Made by a program: the position numbers and the translations under genes
Shown: positions 27,801 to 36,800 of the stretch, in pieces
Layout of the letters: each line of letters opens with the position of its first letter
How positions within the stretch are numbered: position 1 is the first letter of the stretch
From: Congeria kusceri
Lineage: Eukaryota > Mollusca > Bivalvia > Myida > Dreissenidae
Length of the DNA: 64,000 nucleotides
Direction: 5' to 3'
NCBI GenBank assembly: GCA_027627225.1
Contig: CM051040.1
Coordinates: forward strand, 27,436,634 to 27,500,633
Notes under the pieces: generated by a model
What the model was told of the DNA's origin: nothing
Seen by the model: only the letters and a program-made list of their open reading frames with translations
The model's database searches: none

Positions 27801-30800
27801 ACTGTACGCTTATACATTGTGGTCTTCCCTTGTTGTAGCGTTTCGCCGTATATTATCATTCTGCGCTTAAAACGAGTTCGCTGCGAGTTTGTTAGACTTG
27901 CCTTCGACATCTGCTCTTCCGTTTCTCGTAAACTGTCGTCGGAAACTCGTGATCATGTCCTCACAAATCGTACAGACTCGTCCACACTCGTACATTCTCG
28001 AAGACATGTCTTCGATTGTCGAAAAGATAACGTACGCATATCTCGGCTGAACTCGTGATAAAATATGATTGTCGTACTTGTGTCGTGTCAATGTCGTGTC
28101 AAGGCTGAAGAGAACTCGAACAAATGTCTTAAAACAATTCAGCGACAAACTCGTCCACTTTACGGTGAGTTATAATTCTCCAATAAAAAACTCGAAGCTC
28201 AAATTCGCCACAGTGTGACAGGTTCTTTAACGTTGTTAAGCCTGCTGGACATTATGCCAATTGGATCATTGTGCTGAAGCTAATAACGCCTCAAAACTAG
28301 ACATGGTATGGAGCCAATTATATGATTGTGTTTAAGAGTTTATGAAAAGTATGTTTCAATAGGAGACAAATGTGATTAAAATGAATACACAGTTATATGC
28401 AAAACCTGCATCCGTCTTCCAAATAAGCCAGGAAAAAAATTACACTGTACACCCTTTAGTCAAGCAAACAGTACTTCATTCCATTCCAAAAGAAGGGATT
28501 GATGAAACTTACCCAGGAAATTCCTTCAGCCATACAACAAGGATCGCATGCCTTTGTTTTAATAGAATTAAATGGATATACATGTATTTATATAAAACAT
28601 GCATCCATCTTTTTATCTAAGCATGATCTATTTACTCCCATCATGCAAGCAAGTTGGACATGGTGCCATAGTGACAATAGAAATGAATAGTGGATATATT
28701 AAACGTAATGTACGAGTAGACGATAAACGTATATGTTAAACTTCCATTTGAGAAGACACATTAATTATTTACTCCCTTCAGACGAGAATTCTGGATTTTA
28801 TCACATGTTTCAACAGAAGGGAAATATACTTGTATTAAATACAATATATGTATAAAACCTGTAGCAATCATGGAAAGTAACGCAGAACTTCAAGTTTAAA
28901 TAGAAAGGACATAATTAGCATCTTATCTGGTAAGTTCGTGGCCTCCGGTAAGTTCGTGGATGAAATTATGACGTTAATTTCTTCAATGACGTAACGTCGC
29001 GTGTCCGAATTCTATGCAAGTGTGAGCCGAAGAACAGCTTGACTTACTAGAGCACAAAATTGCGTAGAAAACATCGACAGATACATATACCTTGTCAGTT
29101 AAGTTTATTGCAGTTATTTGTGTTTTAAACTTAATAATTGTTATTAAACATTTTATAAGTATTGTTTTCATTAAAATCCAACAAAAATCAAAGGAAATAA
29201 ATAAGGACATTAAAAACTTGCCGTATCTATATCAAAACACAAAACTCAGTGGAAGGGCCTCCGCGTATGACGTCATAAAGAGTTGCCCACGAACTTACAG
29301 GAATTTGAAAAAGATCAAGGTCGTTGTTGGGTCATGTTTATTTCAAGTAAGATTACAGATTTCCAAATAAATATTGGCAATGTTGACATATACAATAGTT
29401 AGTTTATATTCATGATGTGTTTTTATTGAAACAAGTGGGGGTTTATGCGCATGCGCAAAGTCGAATGCTTAACACCCACGAACTTGCAGGTGTAGAGGCT
29501 ATATAAACTTATATAGAACTTTCATCTATCTTGAACATATTAACCTTAGAAACATTTGCTCCCTTCAGCCGTGTAGACAGGACTTTATTTCATCGCTTCA
29601 CTAGAAGGGAAGGGTAATTTAAGTTAAATGTATAACACCTGCCTCCATCTTTTGAGTTACACATCACCCATTTACTCCATTTAGTTTAGCAAATAGAATT
29701 TCGTGCTATTGTATCAATAGCATATACTTATATAAAAATTGCATCCATCTTAAAAAAAAACTTAACCCAGGAAAAAATTATTCCCCCCAGCCTAGCAGCC
29801 AGGACTTCATGTACGAGATGTCCCCAAGTGTGAGCGTCCCCCTGGAGAACCTCACCGTGCAGGCGGGGGACGCCGCCGTGCTCACGTGCAGGATATGCGG
29901 CCGCCCGCGCCCGAGCATCACGTGGACCCTCAACAGCACCGTGCCCGTCGTGGCGGACCACAGGACCGTGATCCTGTGCAGGGAGGACGGCGTGGTCACT
30001 CTGCAGGCGAGTTGGGAGTTCTCTCCCTTTTTCTCGTTTATTATTTTATTTAATATATAAAAAGTATAGGTGTAATATCAGTCATTGTACACATATGTGA
30101 ACAAAAATAATGCGGATAACGTAACACATAACATAAAAGCGGATTGCTAATGACTGTCTGTGATTGTTGTTGGTGTTGGCGGTGGTGATGTTGTTTGTGT
30201 TTGTTTATTTGCCTTTATAAAAAAGTAGTATACCGTACGAGTACAATTTGTTCGAAATTATACTGTATGTAATTTTACATTGGCAGAGTTATTAAAACAA
30301 GTGAGCATCTTATTAAATGACCGTGCTAGTGTAAAGTATAATAATGCATGTACATTTTTCCTTGGTTCAGTTATCAAACGTTACCCCTGCCGACAGTGGC
30401 GAGTACTCATGCATAGCCAACAGCGACATTGGCGGCGCCGTTACTAAGGCAACCCTCACCGTGCTGGATCGCCCCAACCCGCCGACGAAGCCGACGGTGA
30501 AGACGCAGGTGGGGACCTCTGTGCACCTAGAGTGGCGGCCGCCCTCCACCATGCCGTCTGGACAAATACAGGTAGGGGTGGTAGACATTGACCCCTTGGT
30601 GGCTTTGGTAGTCCTAGCTGAGAGGCCCATTCCATCATTGCTTATGATCTATCACTTGGTGTAAATGTTGTATTATACCTGCCAAGCACCATGCTATGGA
30701 GGACGCAGACTCTGTCGTGGTTTTGGCAGTCGATCATTGCTTATGATCTATCACTTGGTGTAAATGTTGTATTATACCTGCCTAGCACCATGCTATGGAG

Positions 30801-33800
30801 GACGCAGACTCTGTCGTGGTTTTGGCAGTCGTAGCGTATGATATATGACGTGCTTTAAATGTTATATTAAAAGTCCGCCATCTACCGTCCGGACAAATAC
30901 AGTTCTTGGGTTTTAGACATTGAGTCTTTGGTGGTGTGAGCGTATGATGTATGACATAATCTAACTCTTAGTTTTAAATGTAATAAACAATTGCTAGTAG
31001 GGGTTCTAGTCACTGACACCATTGTGGCCTAGGCGGATACAGGTACAGAGAACTGCGAGATCTTACAGGTGCTGAAATGTCGTCCACGGGGCTTTTAAAG
31101 GTTATGGTTTGAACAAGCCCAAAGGTTGTTCTCGTCTTCTGGAATAGGCAGACCACCGTCAGTTTATGCCTAAAGCGTTATCTTCCCCACGTTTACTTGT
31201 CCTTACATGTTAATATGTTGTCTGGCATAATCTAACTCTTGTATTTAAATCAACGAGGACACTTCCGCAAGTATGGACACATACGGGTAATGGTCATATA
31301 AACAGATCTCTTGGTGGCTTCGGCAGTCAGATGTTATGATGATGTATGACATAATCTAACTCTTGTTTTGTAATGTAAAATGCTTAATAAGCTACGAATT
31401 TGCTGTTTCTGTGCTTGTTTATCCTGACCCAATGATATAGTCACGTAAAGGCACATTTCCAAACCTGATTATAAAACGCGTTTCGTCGTTGCCAGGGTTA
31501 CACCATAGAGCTGAACGAGGTGGGGTTGGACTACTGGCAGGCCGGGATCCCCTACGTGCCCACGACCTCTCAGGTGCTCGGCGACCTCAACCCGGGCTCC
31601 GTCTACCAGTTCCGGGTGCGCGCCAACAACGCAATCGGCATGAGCGAACCCAGCCTCCCCTCCGACTTCGTTACCATACCAACTGAGTCAGGTATAGACG
31701 TTGGTCTGTAGATCTAATTGTTATGATGTTTTACAACAAAAAGACGTACATGTATAAAGTTAATAAAAAAATTAAGTATATAGTAAATCGTCTAAACAAC
31801 ATTCAGGCTTGGAGCACTTAACGAATAGGACATGTGTATTTTGTACGAGCTATTCGTTCCATTTACGTGTTATTTTCGTATCTTTGTGTAATTTTCTTTT
31901 TATTGCTCTTATGTCTATTTGAAGAGCTTATCAAGATGCATAATGTATTTATAGTTATGTCTTCAATTAAAGAGCGTATCAAAATATATCTTATTTGCAT
32001 AGTTCTATCTTTGTCTTTTTGAAGAGCCTATTTAGATGTATAATATTCTTATATGATATAGGCCTACGCCTATTTGAAGATCCTATTTAGATGTTAAAAA
32101 TGTATGAGGTATTCCTATTTAAAGAGCGTATGGAGATGTATAATATTTATATGGTGTATGCCTATTTGAAACACATATTAAGATGTATATTTTAAATGAT
32201 GTATGCCTAATTGAAGAGCATATGAAGAGCATATTAAGATATATACTATTTTATATGAGGTATGCCTATTTGTAGAGCATATTAAGATATATAATATTTG
32301 TATATGGTGTACCGGGTATGCCTATTTGTAGAGCATATTAAGATGTATAATATTTGTATATGGTGTACCGGGTATGCCTATTTGTAGAGCATATTAAGAT
32401 GTATAATATTTGTATATGGTGTACCGGGTAAGCCTATTTGTAGAGCATATTAAGATATATAATATTTGTATATGGTGTACCGGGTATGCCTATTTGTAGA
32501 GCATATTAAGATATATAATATTTGTATATGGTGTACCGGGTATGCCTATTTGTAGAGCATATTAAGATGTATAATATTTGTATGTGGTGTACTGGGTATG
32601 CCTATTTGTAGAGCATATTAAGATATATAATATTTGTATATGGTGTACCGGGTATGCCTATTTGTAGAGCATATTAAGATGTATAATATTTGTATATGGT
32701 GTACCGGGTATGCCTATTTGTCTAGCATATTAAGATGTATAATATTTGTATATGGTGTACCGGGTATGCCTATTTGTAGAGCATATTAAGATGTATAATA
32801 TTTGTATATGGTGTACCGGGTATGTCTATTTGTCTAGCATATTAAGATGTATAATATTTGTATATGGTGTACCGGGTATGCCTATTTGTCTAGCATATTA
32901 AGATGTATAATATTTGTATATGGTGTACCGCTTATGTCTATTTGTAGAGCATATTAAGATGTATAATATTTGTATATGGTGTACCGGGTATGTCTATTTG
33001 TAGAGCATATTAAGATGTATAATATTTGTATATGGTGTACCGGGTATGATTTGTAGAGCATATTAAGATGTATAATATTTGTATATGGTGTACCGGGTAT
33101 GCCTATTTGTCTAGCATATTAAGATGTATAATATTTGTATATGGTGTACCGGGTATGCCTATTTGTAGAGCATATTAAGATGTATAATATTTGTATATGG
33201 TGTACCGGGTATGCCTATTTGTAGAGCATATTAAGATATATAATATTTGTATATGGTGTACCGGGTATGTCTATTTGTAGAGCATATTAAGATGTATAAT
33301 ATTTGTATATGGTGTACCGGGTATGCCTATTTGTAGAGCATATTAAGATGTATAATATTTGTATATGGTGTACTGGGTATGCCTATTTGTAGAGCATATT
33401 AAGATGTATAATATTTGTATATGGTGTACCGGGTATGCCTATTTGTAGAGCATATTAAGATGTATAATATTTGTATTTGGTGTACCGGGTATGTCTATTT
33501 GTAGAGCATATTAAGATATATAATATTTGTATATGGTGTACGGGTATGTCTATTTGTCTAGCATATTAAGATGTATAATATTTGTATATGGCGTACCGGG
33601 TATGCCTATTTGTTGAGCATATTAAGATGTATAATATTTGTATATGGTGTACCGGGTATGTCTATTTGTCTAGCATATTAAGATGTATAATATCTGTATA
33701 TGGTGTACCAGGTATGCCTATTTGTCTAGCATATTAAGATGTATAATATTTGTATATGGTGTACCGGGTAAGCCTATTTGTAGAGCATATTAAGATGTAT

Positions 33801-36800
33801 AATATTTGTATATGGTGTACCGGGTATGCCTATTTGTAGAGCTTATTAAGATGTATAATATGTGTATATGGTGTACCGGGTATGCCTATTTGTCTAGCAT
33901 ATTCAGATGTATAATATTTTATATGAGGTATGCCTATTTGAATAGCATATTAAGATGTATAATATTTTAGTGATAAATGCATATCTTAAGAGCATATTAA
34001 GATGTATAATGTTTTATATCATATATGCCTATTTGAAGAGCACATAAAGACGTATAATGTTTTATATCATATATGCATATTTGAAGAGCATATTAAGATG
34101 TGTAATATTTATATATGGTGTATGTCTATTTGTAGAGCATATAAAGATGTATAATAGTTTTCTATAATGAATATCTATTTGTAGAGCTTACGGAGAAAGA
34201 GGACGGTAATTTCACGACGTGGAAGACCACGTACAACAACGACTTCACCGAGCTAGAAGAGCTCGAGAGGTGAGCAAGTGCAGTCTAAGTCAGGGTGATG
34301 AGGTCTTAGTCTGTGTCACAATATGTCTATTAATCTATGTAACTTCATGTTACGTTAGTCAACGCCATACGCTAGTAATTGGGATGCCTATTGCATATGC
34401 GAACATAAGATTAAGTTAGAGAGATGATGCAACATTACTGCATAAGTCTATGTAGCATTACGTCAGTTAGTCTATGTAGCATTACGTCAGTTAGTCTATT
34501 TCATATACTAGAACCTGGATGGGTAATTGTCAGAAAAAAAAAGATTTTACGAAGTTCGAACGCTGATAGCGTCTACAACAATACTGCAGTTAGTCTATTT
34601 AAGTAAGTCTAAGTTAATGTGTGTCATATACTAGTATCTGGATTGAATATTGTAACAAAATATGAATAAAGGAGAAATTACGTAGTCTAAATGAACGTCT
34701 ACATTCTTTCGTACACAGAGGCAGGTTCGCGGTGGTGAAGAAATCCTCTCAGAACTGTTCCGGGCAGCACTTCGCCGCCAAGTGCATCAAGAAGCGGGGT
34801 ACGAGCAAGACACTGGTTGAGACAGAGTACAACACCCTGCTTAGCCTCGACCACGCCGGCCTCGTGCGCGCGCACGACCTGTATGAGACCTCGGAACACT
34901 TCATCCTGATCATGCAACTGTGAGGTTCTGTCTGTCTGACACACGCCTTTTGTATTTGATTGTGAGCTTTTCTGGCGTCGTGTCCACGATTTGTAAATTG
35001 AGTTTAAAAGCAGTTGTGTAGTAGCAAGTCTTTTAAATCATTATGATGGTGTTTAAGGGATGGAGCATACGTGTTTATAGCAAAAATAACGCAATCACCG
35101 TTACTGTATATATCAGTATTACAGAAATTAACAAGGAAAGTAACCGACCCCCCTAGATGGGAAATTGAATTGTGAAGTAGGCTTCCTATCGTGGCGGAGG
35201 TCTGCGCTCTCCGATTGTTTCTAGTTTTGTATAGCGATATCTCGACGGTTAAACGGGTCTTAGTTTTCTTCCACATTTTGCCGTGCTAGTCTTTTAGGAT
35301 CAGCATTACTATTTGTCGTCTGCAGCATGCCCCAAGGTCGTCTGTTCGACTACATCTGCAGCACAGCCCACTTTGACGAGCTGCACGCGGGCGAGTTCAC
35401 ACACCAGCTCCTCGAGGCCGTGCACTACCTGCACAACTGTAGAATCGCCCACCTGGATATCAAGGTATAATAAATCCCCGTGATATTGCTCGTCTAAATG
35501 TTAAGTTTTTAAAATCACTACGTGTAATATCACTAATTTAGATATACAATATCAGTGTGTACTATCACTCACCTAGCTATCAAGGTATAGTAATCGCTGA
35601 GTGTGATATCGCCCACCTAGCTATCAAGGTGTAGTAATCGCTGAGTGTCATATCGCCCACCTAGCTATCAAGGTATAGTAATCGCTGAGTGTGATATCGC
35701 CCACCTAGCTATCAGGTATACAAATATCTATGTGCAATATTATTCGCCTAGATATTATTCGCCTAGATATCAATGTATAATAAGTCCTATGGTATGTGAT
35801 ATCGGTCGCCTAGATATCAATGTATAATAAGTGCTACGTGTAATATCACTCTTCTTTATGTCAAGGTATTATTAGTCGTACGTGTGATATCGACCACCTG
35901 GGTTTTTAATTATAATAAGTCCTGAATTGATAATATCACTCGTTAAGACATCATGGTATAATAAATCCTACTTGTGATATCGCTCGTTTACTTATCAAGG
36001 TATAATAAGTCCTACGTGTGAGATTGCTCTTCTAGATATCAAGGTTTAATACGTCCTACGTGTGATATCGACCACGTAGTTGTCAATGTATAATAAGTCC
36101 TACGTATGATATCGACCACGTAGTTGTCAATGTATTATAAGTTCTACGTGTGATATCGACCTCCTAGATATTAAAGTACAATAAGTTCTAAGTGTGGTAT
36201 CGACTGCATAGATATCAAGGAATAAAATATATGTATGTTATATATATATTGCCTAGATATTAAAGAAAACAATATCAGTGTGTGTTATCACTCGCCAAGA
36301 TATCAAGGTATAATAAGTCCTACGTGCGATACCGCTCGCTTAGATATCAAGGAATAAAATATATGTATGTGTATGTGATCACCCACCTAGATTTCAACGA
36401 ATAATACAAAATGTATATAACTATTATGAAAGATATATCTTTCTCCCCGAAATATAGACCTGTATAAAATGTATAAAATTCAAAATCAAACAGTTCATTT
36501 TTTTAAATTTTCATTTCCCAGCCTGAGAACCTCCTCCTGGACATCAGTAACTCGGTTGCCATGGTGAAGCTTACAGACTTTGGAGACGCCCGTCATATCT
36601 ACAACAACTACTACGTGCACGCCGCGTCCGGCGACCCCGAGTTTCTCTCACCGGAAATTGTTGCCGGTACCCCTGTCGGGCTACTTTCAGACATATGGTT
36701 AGACAGATTTATTGCATGATTTATGCATCTCGCAGTGATGTATTTGTTATAGGAGACAAAGTCATTCTTTCATGAGCCTTTGAACATATAAAAAACCATT

